A DNA stretch of 59,712 bases from Oleiagrimonas sp035690885 (GCA_035690885.1 DASSKC010000061.1:1-59712); one strand, 5' to 3'; counted from the stretch's first letter, positions 9,011 to 18,108 are shown. Notes: a model not told the origin generated them from the letters alone. Numbers and translations: made by a program.

Positions 9011-9778
9011 TCAGCCATTCAGGCTTTGTCCGCCGTCGACACACAGCATCTGGCCGGTGATCCAGCGTGCCAGCGGCGAGGCCAGGAACAGCGCCACGTC
9101 GGCAACATCTTCGGGCGCGCCGTAACGCCCGAACGGGATTTTCGCGAGTGTGTTGGCGTAGTGCGTCGGATGGTCTTTGCGGACCACATCCCAGACGCCA
9201 CCTGGAAACTCGATCGAGCCGGGGGCGATGGCGTTGACGCGGATGCCGTGTTTGGCCAGCACCAGCGCCTGCGATGTGGTGTATTGGCTCAATGCCGCTT
9301 TCATGGCGGCATACGATGGTCCGCTCGGGCGCGGTCCCAGCGCCGAGATCGAGCTGGTGTGCGCGATGCTGGCGTGAGGCGATTGCTTGAGCCAGGGCAG
9401 GGCGGCACGCGAGGCACGCACGGGCGCCATCATGTCGATGCGGAAGTTGGCCTCCCAATCCTCGTCCGCATCGCGGAAGCCGTAGCCGCTGGCGTTGTTG
9501 ATCAATACATCGATGCCGCCAAGTGTCTTCGCGGCATTGCCGATGTAATCGGTGATGGCATCGGGCTCGGCCAGATCGCAGGTTTGCGTGTAGGCCGTTG
9601 CGCCGGTGTCGGCGATGGCTTGATGGACCGCGGCCAGCGCATCTTCACCACGGGCACATGTGGATACGGCCGCGCCGGCGCGGGCGAAGGCGAGCGCCAT
9701 GGCGCGGCCGATGCCTTTGCTGCCGCCGGTTACGACCACGCGGTAATCGGAGAAATCCAATGCAGTTGCAGCATTCAT
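9011..9778 (-). CDS. Short-chain dehydrogenase/reductase (SDR)
   Basis: Cytoplasmic NAD(P)-dependent oxidoreductase of 255 residues, the classical SDR length. Family motifs are complete: nucleotide-binding TGGSKGIG, INNASG, catalytic Ser in AHTSSISALG, the YAAMK pair (Tyr and Lys), VNAIAPGSIEFPGG, and a C-terminal VDGGQSLNG. The basic residue after the glycine motif (K in GGSKGIG) mildly favours NADPH. The start MNAATALDFS is used; upstream codons in frame run into the REP repeat at 9821-9904. It sits downstream of the ALDH7 gene on the same strand but is separated from it by 187 bases containing that repeat. The substrate cannot be assigned. Confidence 0.9.
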   Translation of the reverse strand: MNAATALDFSDYRVVVTGGSKGIGRAMALAFARAGAAVSTCARGEDALAAVHQAIADTGATAYTQTCDLAEPDAITDYIGNAAKTLGGIDVLINNASGYGFRDADEDWEANFRIDMMAPVRASRAALPWLKQSPHASIAHTSSISALGPRPSGPSYAAMKAALSQYTTSQALVLAKHGIRVNAIAPGSIEFPGGVWDVVRKDHPTHYANTLAKIPFGRYGAPEDVADVALFLASPLARWITGQMLCVDGGQSLNG

Positions 9779-9820
9779 GAGCCGTACCTCTGTGTCGCAT
9801 GCAAGATCGAAACCGTAACC

Positions 9821-9904
9821 GTAGGAGCGGCGGCAGCCGCGATCAGGCTCGCCGGGCCAGGGATGCCTTTGTGCAAGCGCGATCGCGGCTGCCGCCGCTC
9901 CTAC
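9821..9904. repeat. REP/BIME-type inverted repeat (GTAGGAGCGGC family)
   Basis: Perfect 24-bp arms (9821-9844 and 9881-9904), each itself containing the GCGGCGGCAGCCGC palindrome, are separated by 36 bases. A second copy of the family lies at 20881-20970. This is the palindromic repeat class commonly found in Pseudomonas and xanthomonads, usually mobilised by REP-associated tyrosine transposases; no such gene is in this window. Confidence 0.85.
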
Positions 9905-9965
9905 AAAAAAATGGGGAACCGGCAGTCTCGCCACCGATTCCCCATTCTCTATTCCCGGTTATCGA

Positions 9966-11504
9966 TCAAAAATCGAACTTGATGCCCTGGGCCAGCGGCA
10001 GGTCGTCCGAATAGTTGATGGTGTTGGTCTGGCGACGCATGTAGGCCTTCCATGCATCCGAACCCGACTCGCGACCGCCGCCGGTGTCTTTCTCGCCACC
10101 GAACGCGCCGCCGATCTCGGCGCCGGAGGTGCCGATGTTGACGTTGGCGATGCCGCAGTCCGAACCCAGGGCCGAGAGGAACTTCTCGGTCACCTTGACG
10201 TTCTGCGAGAAGATCGCGCTGGACAGGCCCTGATCGACGCCGTTCTGCATGGCGATGGCCTCGTCGATGTCCTTGTACGGCAGCACGTACAGGATCGGCG
10301 CGAAGGTCTCGGTCTGGACCATTTCGTGATCGCTGGGCAGGCCGGTGACGATGGCCGGGGTGACGAAGTTGCCCGCGCGATCGACCTTTTCGCCGCCGGT
10401 CAACACCTTGCCGCCGGCCGCCTTGATCTTCTCGATGGCATCGAGGAAGGTCTGCACGGCCTGCTCGCTGTTCAGGGGGCCGAGCAGGGTCTTCGGGTCG
10501 ACCGCTTCGCCCATCTTGGTTTCGATCTGCTTGTAGGCATCGACCAGCTTGCCGGTGACTTCCTCGGCGATCGACTCCTGGATGATCAGGCGACGGGTCG
10601 AGGTGCAGCGCTGGCCGGCGGTGCCCACCGAGCCGAAGGCGATGCCGGGGATGGCCAGCTTCTGGTCGGCGGTTTCGTCCATGATGATGGCGTTGTTGCC
10701 ACCCAGCTCCAGCAGCGACTTGCCCAGACGACGCGCGACGCGCTCGCCGATGGTGCGACCGACCTTGACCGAGCCGGTGAAGCTGACCAGGTTCATGCGC
10801 TTGTCGTCGACCATGTTCTGCGACAGATCGATGCTGCCTTCGGCTTCGTTGAACAGGAAGAAGATGTCCGGGAAGCCGCCGGCCTTCAGGGCTTCGTTGC
10901 AGACCTTGGTGGCCGCGATGGCGCACAGCGGCACCTTCGGCGAGGGCTTCCAGATGCAGATGTCGCCGCAGGCGGCGGCCAGCATCGAGTTCCACGCCCA
11001 CGGTGCCAGCGGGAAGTTGAAGGCGGTGATCAGCGACACCAGACCCAGCGGATGGTACTGCTCGTACATGCGGTGGCCGGGGCGCTCCGAGTGCATGGTC
11101 TTGCCATACATCATGCGGCTCTGGCCGACGGCAAAGTCGGCGATGTCGATCATTTCCTGCACTTCGCCGTCGCCTTCGGGCTTGATCTTGCCCATTTCCA
11201 GCGCCACCAGCGAGCCCAGCTCGTCCTTGTACTTGCGCAGCGCTTCGCCGACCAGGCGCACCGCTTCACCGCGGATCGGGGCCGGCGTGTCACGCCAGAC
11301 CTTGAACGATTCCTGGGCGCGCTTGACGATGGTTTCGTAGTCTTCGGCGGACGACGCGTAAACCTTGGCCAGCACCTCGCCGGTGGAAGGGTTTTTCGGC
11401 TCGATGATGCCGGCATCGGTGGTCTTGGACCATTCGCCGTTGCCGAGGTAGGCGCCGGAGTTGGTGTCGGAGAGGCCCAGGGCCTTGAAGATTTCGTGGG
11501 ACAT
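9966..11504 (-). CDS. ALDH7-family aldehyde dehydrogenase (probable L-aminoadipate-semialdehyde dehydrogenase)
   Basis: NAD-dependent aldehyde dehydrogenase of 512 residues. The catalytic cysteine lies in GTAGQRCTSTRRL and the general-base glutamate in LLELGGNNAIIM; both segments match the antiquitin/AmaB/Pcd branch (ALDH7) rather than ALDH1/2. Other ALDH landmarks are present: ITAFNFPLAPWAWN, FTGSVKVG and ETFAPILYV. Known family members oxidise L-2-aminoadipate 6-semialdehyde (piperideine-6-carboxylate) in lysine degradation. No other lysine-catabolic gene is beside it, so the substrate is inferred from family membership only. A tRNA-Arg gene lies upstream on the same strand. Confidence 0.88.
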   Translation of the reverse strand: MSHEIFKALGLSDTNSGAYLGNGEWSKTTDAGIIEPKNPSTGEVLAKVYASSAEDYETIVKRAQESFKVWRDTPAPIRGEAVRLVGEALRKYKDELGSLVALEMGKIKPEGDGEVQEMIDIADFAVGQSRMMYGKTMHSERPGHRMYEQYHPLGLVSLITAFNFPLAPWAWNSMLAAACGDICIWKPSPKVPLCAIAATKVCNEALKAGGFPDIFFLFNEAEGSIDLSQNMVDDKRMNLVSFTGSVKVGRTIGERVARRLGKSLLELGGNNAIIMDETADQKLAIPGIAFGSVGTAGQRCTSTRRLIIQESIAEEVTGKLVDAYKQIETKMGEAVDPKTLLGPLNSEQAVQTFLDAIEKIKAAGGKVLTGGEKVDRAGNFVTPAIVTGLPSDHEMVQTETFAPILYVLPYKDIDEAIAMQNGVDQGLSSAIFSQNVKVTEKFLSALGSDCGIANVNIGTSGAEIGGAFGGEKDTGGGRESGSDAWKAYMRRQTNTINYSDDLPLAQGIKFDF

Positions 11505-11620
11505 GGAAGTTCCTGCGTTGCGTTGCGCGCGGTGCCGCTCCGCGCTGAAACAGTGATTATAACGAATGGTTATCGTGCGGTTGCGCTCCGGGGATACGCA
11601 AACTTGCGGCGGCGGAAGGT

Positions 11621-11697
11621 TGGCGACCCCGACAGGATTCGAACCTGTGACCTGCCGCTTAGGAGGCGGCCGTTCTATCCAGCTGAACTACGGGGCC
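11621..11697 (-). tRNA. tRNA-Arg (anticodon CCU)
   Basis: Read on the minus strand the 77-base gene begins GGCCCCGTAGTTCAGCTGGA and ends with an encoded CCA. The acceptor stem GGCCCCG pairs with CGGGGTC (one G-U). The anticodon stem GCCGC/GCGGC encloses the loop CTCCTAA, giving anticodon CCU for AGG codons. The T-arm contains GGTTCGAATCC. The 116 bases on the ALDH side and 159 bases on the other side hold nothing else that I can recognise. Confidence 0.97.
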
Positions 11698-11856
11698 GTC
11701 GTGGCCGGTACCTTTCCGTGCATGGCCGGGTGGTTATTGTTGTTGTGGGTGGTGCGGTTGCAGCAGGCGGGCACGCATTGGCCACGCTGCCGTCGTCGGC
11801 ATCCGTGTATTGTCGCATGAAGCGGCGGACCTGTCGCTTCGGTTCGAGCCGGCGTT

Positions 11857-12729
11857 TCACGGTTCGGCGACCGGGTGGATGCGTTCGGTGTTGGCAAGAA
11901 GACGCGCGTTGAACTTGTCATTGCTCTCGCACAGCCACACGAAGATGCCGTCGATCAGGTGTTGCAGGGCCGAATGGTAAAGCAGCGGTTCGATATGGAC
12001 GCGCTCGTCGTGGGCCGACACCAGCAGCGGGATGTCGGCATGCGCGCGCAACGGATTGGACGTATGCCGGGTCACGGTGATCACCTTGCCGCCGTCCTCA
12101 CGGAACAGGCGGCTGATTTCACACAGTGCCGGCTGCATGCCGTATTCGGAAAACACCATCAACGCGTCACCGGGATTGGCCGAGGAAAGGCTGGCGGTCA
12201 GGTGCATGGTGTCGAAGTTGTGTTGGGTCAGCATGCCCAGCATCGACAGGCGCAAGGCGGTGGTGCGCGCCGGGATGTCGTCACTGCCGAGGCCGATGAT
12301 GAACACCCTTGACGTATGTGCCAGCAACGTCGCCGCCGCTTCGATAGTCTCGGTCGGGTTGATCAGCCGGGTGGCTTCCTCGGCCTCGGACTTCAGACGC
12401 CACAGGGCGACCGGTCGGTACGTGCTGGCCTGGCCGTCGGCAGACACCGACGGTGCCCTGGACACGGTGTTGTCGGCGCGTGCGAGTGCTTCGCCGATGG
12501 AATACTTGAGATCCGGATAGCCCTTGAAACCGAGCTTCTGGCTGAACTTGACCACGCTGGACTGGCTGATGCCCACGGCATTGGCCAGTTGCTGCGAGGA
12601 GTAATCGCGCAGCAACTGGGTGTTGTCGAGGATGAAGTCGGCGATGCGTTTTTCGATCGCCGACATGCTGTCGCGTTCGGAGCGCAGCTTGACCAGCGGC
12701 GAGGTGTAAATGGCCTGTTCCGAATCCAT
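11857..12729 (-). CDS. MurR/RpiR-family transcriptional regulator
   Basis: 290-residue regulator with an N-terminal RpiR-type helix-turn-helix (about 20-95; EKRIADFILDN, then SSQQLANAVGISQSSVVKFS) and a C-terminal SIS sugar/phosphosugar-binding fold (about 125-270; TSRVFIIGLGSDDIPART). The characterised member MurR represses MurNAc-6-P catabolism, which fits the cell-wall context here. The start MDSEQAIYTS lies 14 bases after the dipeptide-epimerase stop, so it is probably the last gene of the DUF819-NlpC/P60-epimerase operon and may autoregulate it. The ligand is not known; an amino-sugar phosphate or a muropeptide-derived compound would be consistent. Upstream in-frame codons overlap the epimerase gene and were left out. 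Confidence 0.88.
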   Translation of the reverse strand: MDSEQAIYTSPLVKLRSERDSMSAIEKRIADFILDNTQLLRDYSSQQLANAVGISQSSVVKFSQKLGFKGYPDLKYSIGEALARADNTVSRAPSVSADGQASTYRPVALWRLKSEAEEATRLINPTETIEAAATLLAHTSRVFIIGLGSDDIPARTTALRLSMLGMLTQHNFDTMHLTASLSSANPGDALMVFSEYGMQPALCEISRLFREDGGKVITVTRHTSNPLRAHADIPLLVSAHDERVHIEPLLYHSALQHLIDGIFVWLCESNDKFNARLLANTERIHPVAEP

Positions 12730-12743
12730 ACAAGGGGCTCCCG

Positions 12744-13841
12744 TCAGGCCGCCAGCGATTCCAGTCCGTCCACCCGCTGGATTCCGAGACCGGCGCCTTC
12801 GCCAATGCTTATTTCCGATTCGTTGAAACGCACGCTGCTGATGACCGGGTCGGCCGTGACCAGCGAGGGCCCGTCCAGGTCGACCTTGGTGATCACGTTG
12901 GATTTGGCCACCGCCACATGCACCGCAGCGGCCACGCTGATGCTGCCTTCGAGCATGCAGCCGATCATGCACTCCATGCCATACATCGACGCCATGTCGG
13001 CGATGCGTATGGCGTTGGAAATGCCGCCGGTCTTCATCAACTTGATGTTGATGATATCAGCCGCGCGCATGCGCACCAGTTCGATCACCTGGATGGGCTC
13101 GAACACGCTTTCGTCGGCCATCACCGGCATGTGCACGTGCTCGGTGACGTAGCGCATGCCTTCCAGGTCGCGCGCCTTGACCGGCTGCTCGACCAATTCC
13201 AGTTTGACGCCGGCGTCTTCGAGCGTGCGCAGTGCGTGCACGGCCTGCTTGGCGGTCCAGCCCTGGTTGGCATCCAGGCGCAGCAGCGCACGATTTTCCA
13301 CCGCGGCATGAATGGCCTTGACGCGTTCGATGTCCAGGCCCACATCCTTGCCGACCTTGATCTTCAGCGACTCGAAACCGCGCTCGACCGCGGCCATCGA
13401 ATCGGCCACCATCTTGTCGATGTAATCCACGCTGATGGTGATGTCGGTGGTGATCACCGGGTCGCCGCCGCCCAGCAATTTGTACAGCGGCGCGTCGTAC
13501 AGCTGGCCCCACAGGTCGTAGATGGCGATTTCGACGGCCGCCTTGGCGCTGGAGTTTTTTTCCATCGAGCCCTGGATCAAACGCACCAGGTCGTTGAGGT
13601 CGGCGATGTCGCGGCCGACCAGCAGCGGCGCGATGTAGTGGCGGATGGCATCGATGATCGAGCCGTGCGTGTCGCCGGTGATGGCGGCCGTGGCCGGTGC
13701 CTCGCCGTAACCGATGTGGCCGCTGTCGGTGTGCACCTCGATGATGATGTCCTCGACCTTGTCCACCGTGCGCAGCGCCGTCTTGAATGGCGTCTTGAGC
13801 GGCACGCGCAGCATCGAGTAGCGGATTTCCGTGATTTTCAT
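12744..13841 (-). CDS. L-Ala-D/L-Glu epimerase (enolase superfamily dipeptide epimerase)
   Basis: Cytoplasmic Mg-dependent enzyme that epimerises the dipeptide L-Ala-D-Glu, released from murein, to L-Ala-L-Glu so ordinary peptidases can use it. 365 residues. The muconate-lactonising-type active site is complete: KxK acid/base pair K160/K162, metal ligands D190, E218 and D243, and the second base K267 in INIKLMKTGG. The C-terminal D321-L-D323 matches the DxD that binds the dipeptide amino group in Bacillus YkfB-type epimerases, which is why dipeptide epimerase is preferred over other superfamily functions. It is flanked by an NlpC/P60 endopeptidase and a MurR-like regulator. Confidence 0.92.
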   Translation of the reverse strand: MKITEIRYSMLRVPLKTPFKTALRTVDKVEDIIIEVHTDSGHIGYGEAPATAAITGDTHGSIIDAIRHYIAPLLVGRDIADLNDLVRLIQGSMEKNSSAKAAVEIAIYDLWGQLYDAPLYKLLGGGDPVITTDITISVDYIDKMVADSMAAVERGFESLKIKVGKDVGLDIERVKAIHAAVENRALLRLDANQGWTAKQAVHALRTLEDAGVKLELVEQPVKARDLEGMRYVTEHVHMPVMADESVFEPIQVIELVRMRAADIINIKLMKTGGISNAIRIADMASMYGMECMIGCMLEGSISVAAAVHVAVAKSNVITKVDLDGPSLVTADPVISSVRFNESEISIGEGAGLGIQRVDGLESLAA

Positions 13842-13867
13842 GGGTAGATGGTTCCTGAAAGTGGTAC

Positions 13868-15280
13868 TCAGTGCGCGGGGCGGATGCGCACGATGCTGGT
13901 CATCACGTCGACGAACGAGGTGTCCTTGTCGATCAGCAACGGCAGCAGCGGCGTGACCGATACCTGGTTGAGCTTGATGTGGTGCAGCTTGTCGTTGGCG
14001 TCGAGGAAGGTTGCGCCAAGCACGTCGTGGATCACGTACGGCTGACCGTGGAAGCGGCCGATCATCATCATCACGTGGCCGGGAATGTAGATCAGGTCAC
14101 CGACCTGCAGATCGCGCACCGCCTGCATGCGTTCGGCATGCGTGGACGATTCGTCGAACGCGGTCAGGTTGGCGGCCGGGCTGACGCTTTGCGCGCTGGT
14201 GTTGCGCGGCATCACGATGCCCATCGAGCGGTACACGTCGGACACGAAGCCCGAGCAGTCGCGGCCGTCATAGGAGCTGCCCCAGCCGTAGCGCTCGCCG
14301 AGGAACTTGAAGGCCTGGCGAATGATGTTGGCGCGTGTCAGCGGCAGATAATGATCGAGCGTTCCGGTGTTTTTCTGCAGCAGTGCGTGAGTGAAAGCCA
14401 ACGAGCCATCGGTCTTGCGCAACGGCAGCTTGATCACGTGCGAGGCGTACGGGCCCTGACCGTTGACCGGCTTGTCCGCAGGCCACCCGGGCGCGAACGG
14501 CACGCGCGTGCCCATGTCCAGTTGCAGCTTGGACACCGCCGGTTGCTCGCGGGTGAACACCGTGCGCACCGATGCCGCCGTCACCACGCGGAAGGGTGTG
14601 GCCTGGACATAGTTGAACACCTCGGCGGCGGTGCCGATGGCGATGTATTTGGCTTGCACCCAGGCGCGGTAGCGCGGCGCTTCGACGAAATACCACTTGC
14701 CGTCACGGCTGGTGTGCAGGACCGCCACCGGCGTGCCCGGCACCATGGCGCTTTCCTGAAAGCGGTCGATATCGGTTTCGCCCTTGTCGCTGAAAACCCG
14801 CAACGTGGTCGGAAACCCGCGCAGCAGCGCGCGGTGCACCACCAGGCCGTAGCGCACATGCACTTGATCGGGCACGGCATCCAGCGCCAGGTTGGTAACC
14901 AAACCATCCAGTCGCGACTGCGGCACGCGTTTGCCATGCACGTCGTAACGCGGGTGACTGGGCAGGCTCGATACGTCCCTGATCCATTTCGTCAGCGTGT
15001 TGCCGTCCAGCGTGGAGGGCAGCTGTTTGAGGTCGTACACGTACGGATCGAGACGGACGACACGTGCGTCGTAGGCTGCGACCGCTTCGTCATCCATGAT
15101 GACCCGGTCAGGGTGTTGCAGGCGTGCGAGCCAGAACTCGGGCGTCAGCTGGGCAGCTTCCACGCCAATGACGCCATGGGGTGGCAGCGGCAGGGCATCG
15201 CTTGCGCGTGCCTTGGAGGGCGTGGTCACGGCCGCGGCGGAAAGCAGCGTGGCGACCAGAATGAAAAAACGAAAACGCAT
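13868..15280 (-). CDS. Exported SH3-NlpC/P60 endopeptidase (YkfC-like)
   Basis: Putative gamma-D-glutamyl-L-diamino-acid endopeptidase cutting murein peptides, probably periplasmic. 470 residues: signal peptide (MRFRFFILVATLLSAAAVTT), SH3-like segments in the middle (around 185-300, including WYFVEAPRYRAWVQAKYIA), then the NlpC/P60 domain from about 325. The catalytic cysteine is C342 in GRDCSGFVSDVYRSMG and the histidine is in PGHVMMMIGRFHG. YkfC-type enzymes have the same SH3-plus-NlpC/P60 layout and work with L-Ala-D/L-Glu epimerases, as here. ATG 15280 has AAGGTG a few bases upstream; a GTG three codons earlier is an alternative. The DUF819 stop lies only 11 bases upstream, so the two genes are co-transcribed. 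Confidence 0.88.
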   Translation of the reverse strand: MRFRFFILVATLLSAAAVTTPSKARASDALPLPPHGVIGVEAAQLTPEFWLARLQHPDRVIMDDEAVAAYDARVVRLDPYVYDLKQLPSTLDGNTLTKWIRDVSSLPSHPRYDVHGKRVPQSRLDGLVTNLALDAVPDQVHVRYGLVVHRALLRGFPTTLRVFSDKGETDIDRFQESAMVPGTPVAVLHTSRDGKWYFVEAPRYRAWVQAKYIAIGTAAEVFNYVQATPFRVVTAASVRTVFTREQPAVSKLQLDMGTRVPFAPGWPADKPVNGQGPYASHVIKLPLRKTDGSLAFTHALLQKNTGTLDHYLPLTRANIIRQAFKFLGERYGWGSSYDGRDCSGFVSDVYRSMGIVMPRNTSAQSVSPAANLTAFDESSTHAERMQAVRDLQVGDLIYIPGHVMMMIGRFHGQPYVIHDVLGATFLDANDKLHHIKLNQVSVTPLLPLLIDKDTSFVDVMTSIVRIRPAH

Positions 15281-15291
15281 GAACTTCACCT

Positions 15292-16443
15292 TCAGGGCAG
15301 GGCGTATGACGACATGATCGACGCGACGCCGACACCGAACCCGGTACCGAGGATGTAACCGAGCAACGACAACAAAATGGCCACCGGTACCAACGTGCGC
15401 GAATAGCTGGCGGCCAGGATCGGCGTGGCCGCGACGCCGCCGACATGGGCCAGCGAAGCAATGCCGCACAGATGCAGGTCAAAGTGGAACAGCTTGGCCG
15501 CGCCGACCAGCAGCAAGGCGTGGATGGAGATCACGCACACGCCGCACAGCAGGTACAGCGGGGCATCGGCGATGCCGTGGAAATTGCTTTGCGACGCCAG
15601 CACGGCGACCACGGCAATCAGCAAGGTACTCGAAATCGGGCTGGCACCGGGGTAGCGCGCCAGCGGCGTGTGCGCGGCCACCAGACCGACACCCGTGGCC
15701 AGCAGGATGGTCCAAGTGGTCTCGCTGACCATGCTGGACGTGGGCAGATAGCCGGCGATCCAATGCGACACGGCGGCGGCCAGCAGCGCCATGCCCAGCC
15801 ACAGCAGGATGCCTTCGGCCTTGACCGGGCCGGTCTCGCGGGTTTCAGCCTTGATCCTGTCGCCGCTGGCCGTGGCCTTGGTCCAGCGGTTGAAGGCCGG
15901 CGCCAGTCGCGCGATCGAGAACAAGATGGCGACCCACATCGAGTAGCACATGGCGTCGGTCAGCAATGAAAACGTCAGCAGCGAGTCGGGCATGCTGATC
16001 GCTTCCTTGACTCCGATCATGTTGGCCGTGCCGCCGACCCAACTTCCCGACAGCGCCGCCAGCGGCATCCAGTCGTTGCCGGCCAGCAGCGGGCGGAACA
16101 TCGCGAACGTGGTCATGAAAGCGATGAACAGACACAGTGTGACGGTAAAGAACACCGCCAGCACTTTCGGGCCCAGCGCGAAGATCGCGCGCAGGTCGCA
16201 ATTGATCATCAGCAGGAACAGCAAGGCCGGCAGCAGTTGCGCCACCAACGTGTCCTGCGCGGTGCTGATCGCTTCGTTGATCTCCCACAGGCCGACGGCG
16301 GCCAGTGCCGTGACCAGCAGATAGGTCATCACGATCGGCGGCATGATCGAAAAGATCTTCCATTGGAAGCGCCTTTCGATGGCCGGAAAAATACCGGCGC
16401 ACAACAACATCAGTGCCAGAAACGGCCACACCTGTTCAATCAT
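15292..16443 (-). CDS. DUF819-family integral membrane protein (candidate cell-wall peptide transporter)
   Basis: 383-residue polytopic inner-membrane protein with about ten to eleven hydrophobic spans and two inverted-looking halves. The Gly-rich segments GSWVGGTANMIG (about 135) and ASLAHVGGVAATPILAAS (about 335) occupy equivalent places, as in a two-fold transporter. The pattern is that of DUF819/YjcL; no transport substrate is established for the family as far as I know. It is the first gene of a minus-strand operon with NlpC/P60, dipeptide epimerase and MurR-like regulator. That makes import of murein-derived dipeptides or larger muropeptides the simplest reading, as an inference from context. 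Its ATG faces the divergent transglutaminase-like gene across 153 bases. Confidence 0.85.
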   Translation of the reverse strand: MIEQVWPFLALMLLCAGIFPAIERRFQWKIFSIMPPIVMTYLLVTALAAVGLWEINEAISTAQDTLVAQLLPALLFLLMINCDLRAIFALGPKVLAVFFTVTLCLFIAFMTTFAMFRPLLAGNDWMPLAALSGSWVGGTANMIGVKEAISMPDSLLTFSLLTDAMCYSMWVAILFSIARLAPAFNRWTKATASGDRIKAETRETGPVKAEGILLWLGMALLAAAVSHWIAGYLPTSSMVSETTWTILLATGVGLVAAHTPLARYPGASPISSTLLIAVVAVLASQSNFHGIADAPLYLLCGVCVISIHALLLVGAAKLFHFDLHLCGIASLAHVGGVAATPILAASYSRTLVPVAILLSLLGYILGTGFGVGVASIMSSYALP

Positions 16444-16502
16444 GTAAAGCCCCTTGAAACGGTTTGCATGGCGAGGTCCCCTCGGTTCGTTACGGAATAG
16501 TG

Positions 16503-16528
16503 ATTCTTATATCATAAAACACAAGAAT
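16503..16528. promoter_or_regulatory. Candidate operator between the divergent cell-wall salvage units
   Basis: In the AT-rich 153-base gap between DUF819 and the transglutaminase-like gene, ATTCTT and AAGAAT form an inverted repeat with a 14-base spacer. Its position between two divergent units and the MurR/RpiR gene at the end of one of them make it a candidate regulator site. A TTGACG follows at 16535-16540 without a convincing -10. Confidence 0.35.
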
Positions 16529-16596
16529 AAATTATTGACGCCGATTCCAGACCGTGCCAACATCGAATCCAAGACATTACAACTGCGGGGAGCATT

Positions 16597-18108
16597 GTGC
16601 GGGCCGATCCGATTACAAACCGGTCGAACGTCTTGGGCTTGTGCCGGCGGGCATCACTGCTGGCGCTGTCGATGGCCTTGTTGCTGGCGTCGCCGGCAGC
16701 GGCGCTTGCCGCGCATGGCCAGCCGGTGGATACGGTGACCGCGCTGGTGACCGCCGGGCAGTTCGCTACCGCCAATGCGCGCATCGACGCGGCTTTGAAA
16801 CAACCGGATCTGGATGCGGCCACGCGTCGTGCGCTCAAGTTCCAGCGCGTGCGCATGCAGCGCATGCGCATGGACTTCAGCCTCACCGCCGAGGAGGTCA
16901 AGGCCGCATTGCGCAAGGAGCTGCCGGACCTGACCGAGGCACAGTTCGAGAATTTCGATCGGCATGGCCTTCTCGAACACATGTACATCAATGGTCAGCG
17001 GCTGTACTTCCAGCGCTCGCCGTCCAACTTGTTCCGGCTCAGTGCCAAGGCGCGCGCCATGCGCAGCGGCAAGGCCGGCTTCGTGTCCAGCGGCTTGCCC
17101 AAACAGGAATACCTCGATGCGATGCGCTACGACCGCAAGGTCATCGAGCGCGCGCAGGTCACGGGCAAGACCAGCGTGCTGCCGCAACGCGTCCGCGTGA
17201 CCGAGACCATCACGGTCGATGCCGATGCCGTGCCGGCGGGCAAGACCGTGCGCGCCTGGATTCCGTATCCGCGTGCCATCAAGGGGCAGCAGAAGAACAT
17301 CCGTTACGTTGACAGCCAGCCGTCCACGCACCGCATTGCGCCCAATTCCACCATGCAACGCACGGTGTATCTGGAAAAGACCGCCCAGGCCGACAAGCCG
17401 ACGGTGTTTTCCGTCACCTATGAAGTGACGCTCTTCGCGCAGCATCACCCGATCGATCCGGACAAGGTGGTGCCGGCGAAAATCACGCCCGAGCTGGCGC
17501 CGTACGTGGCCGAGCGTGCGCCGCACGTGGTGTTCACCCAGCCGCTGCGCGTGTTCTCGCGGCAGATCGTCGGCGACACCACCAATCCGTATCGCATCGC
17601 GCAGAAAATCTATGCCGCCGTGGACAAGATTCCCTGGGCCGGCGCACGCAATTATTCGACCATTGCGGACATCAGCGCGTACACATTGCATGCCGGACAT
17701 GGCGACTGCGGCGAGCAGACCTTGTTGCTGATCACCTTGATGCGCATGAACGGGATTCCGGCACGCTGGCAGTCGGGCTGGACATTCACCGATGGCGACT
17801 ACAGCAATATCCACGACTGGGCCCAGATCTATCTGGCGCCGTATGGCTGGATACCGGTGGACGTGACCTACGGTCGATTCGACGCGTCCACCGATCCGGA
17901 GCTCGAATGGTTTTATCTCGGCGGCCTGGACAACTATCGCATCGCATTCAACGACGCGTGGTCCAGATCCTTCGTTCCCGCCAAACAGCACTTCCGCTCC
18001 GACACCGTCGATTCACAAATGGGCGAGGTCGAGTGGGACGGCGGCAATCTTTACTACAACCAGTGGAGCCATCACTACGACTGGAAAATCCTGCCACTGG
18101 AGGATTGA
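16597..18108 (+). CDS. Exported transglutaminase-like (papain-fold) protein
   Basis: 503-residue secreted or periplasmic protein. A signal peptide is evident (basic NRSNVLGLCRRAS, then LLALSMALLLASPAAALAA). Residues about 40-330 form a long N-terminal region without a motif I recognise. The transglutaminase core has a full Cys-His-Asp triad: C371 in AGHGDCGEQTLLL, H406 in NIHDWAQIYL and D422 in WIPVDVTYG. Bacterial members of this fold mostly act as peptidases or amidases, so cleavage of a peptide is more likely than cross-linking. The GTG start is preceded by GGGGAG. It is divergent from the DUF819 operon and followed by a strong terminator, so it is probably a monocistronic partner in cell-wall peptide processing. 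Confidence 0.85.
   Translation: MRADPITNRSNVLGLCRRASLLALSMALLLASPAAALAAHGQPVDTVTALVTAGQFATANARIDAALKQPDLDAATRRALKFQRVRMQRMRMDFSLTAEEVKAALRKELPDLTEAQFENFDRHGLLEHMYINGQRLYFQRSPSNLFRLSAKARAMRSGKAGFVSSGLPKQEYLDAMRYDRKVIERAQVTGKTSVLPQRVRVTETITVDADAVPAGKTVRAWIPYPRAIKGQQKNIRYVDSQPSTHRIAPNSTMQRTVYLEKTAQADKPTVFSVTYEVTLFAQHHPIDPDKVVPAKITPELAPYVAERAPHVVFTQPLRVFSRQIVGDTTNPYRIAQKIYAAVDKIPWAGARNYSTIADISAYTLHAGHGDCGEQTLLLITLMRMNGIPARWQSGWTFTDGDYSNIHDWAQIYLAPYGWIPVDVTYGRFDASTDPELEWFYLGGLDNYRIAFNDAWSRSFVPAKQHFRSDTVDSQMGEVEWDGGNLYYNQWSHHYDWKILPLED

Noticed and set aside
11505..11856. Integration site or genomic island at tRNA-Arg
   Set aside because: The tRNA is intact, no integrase or attachment-site repeat lies nearby, and the flanking genes look like ordinary chromosome.
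13871..15358. 495-codon plus-strand frame opposite the NlpC/P60 gene
   Set aside because: Shadow of a high-GC gene: composition biased to Arg/His/Val with no hydrophobic core pattern.
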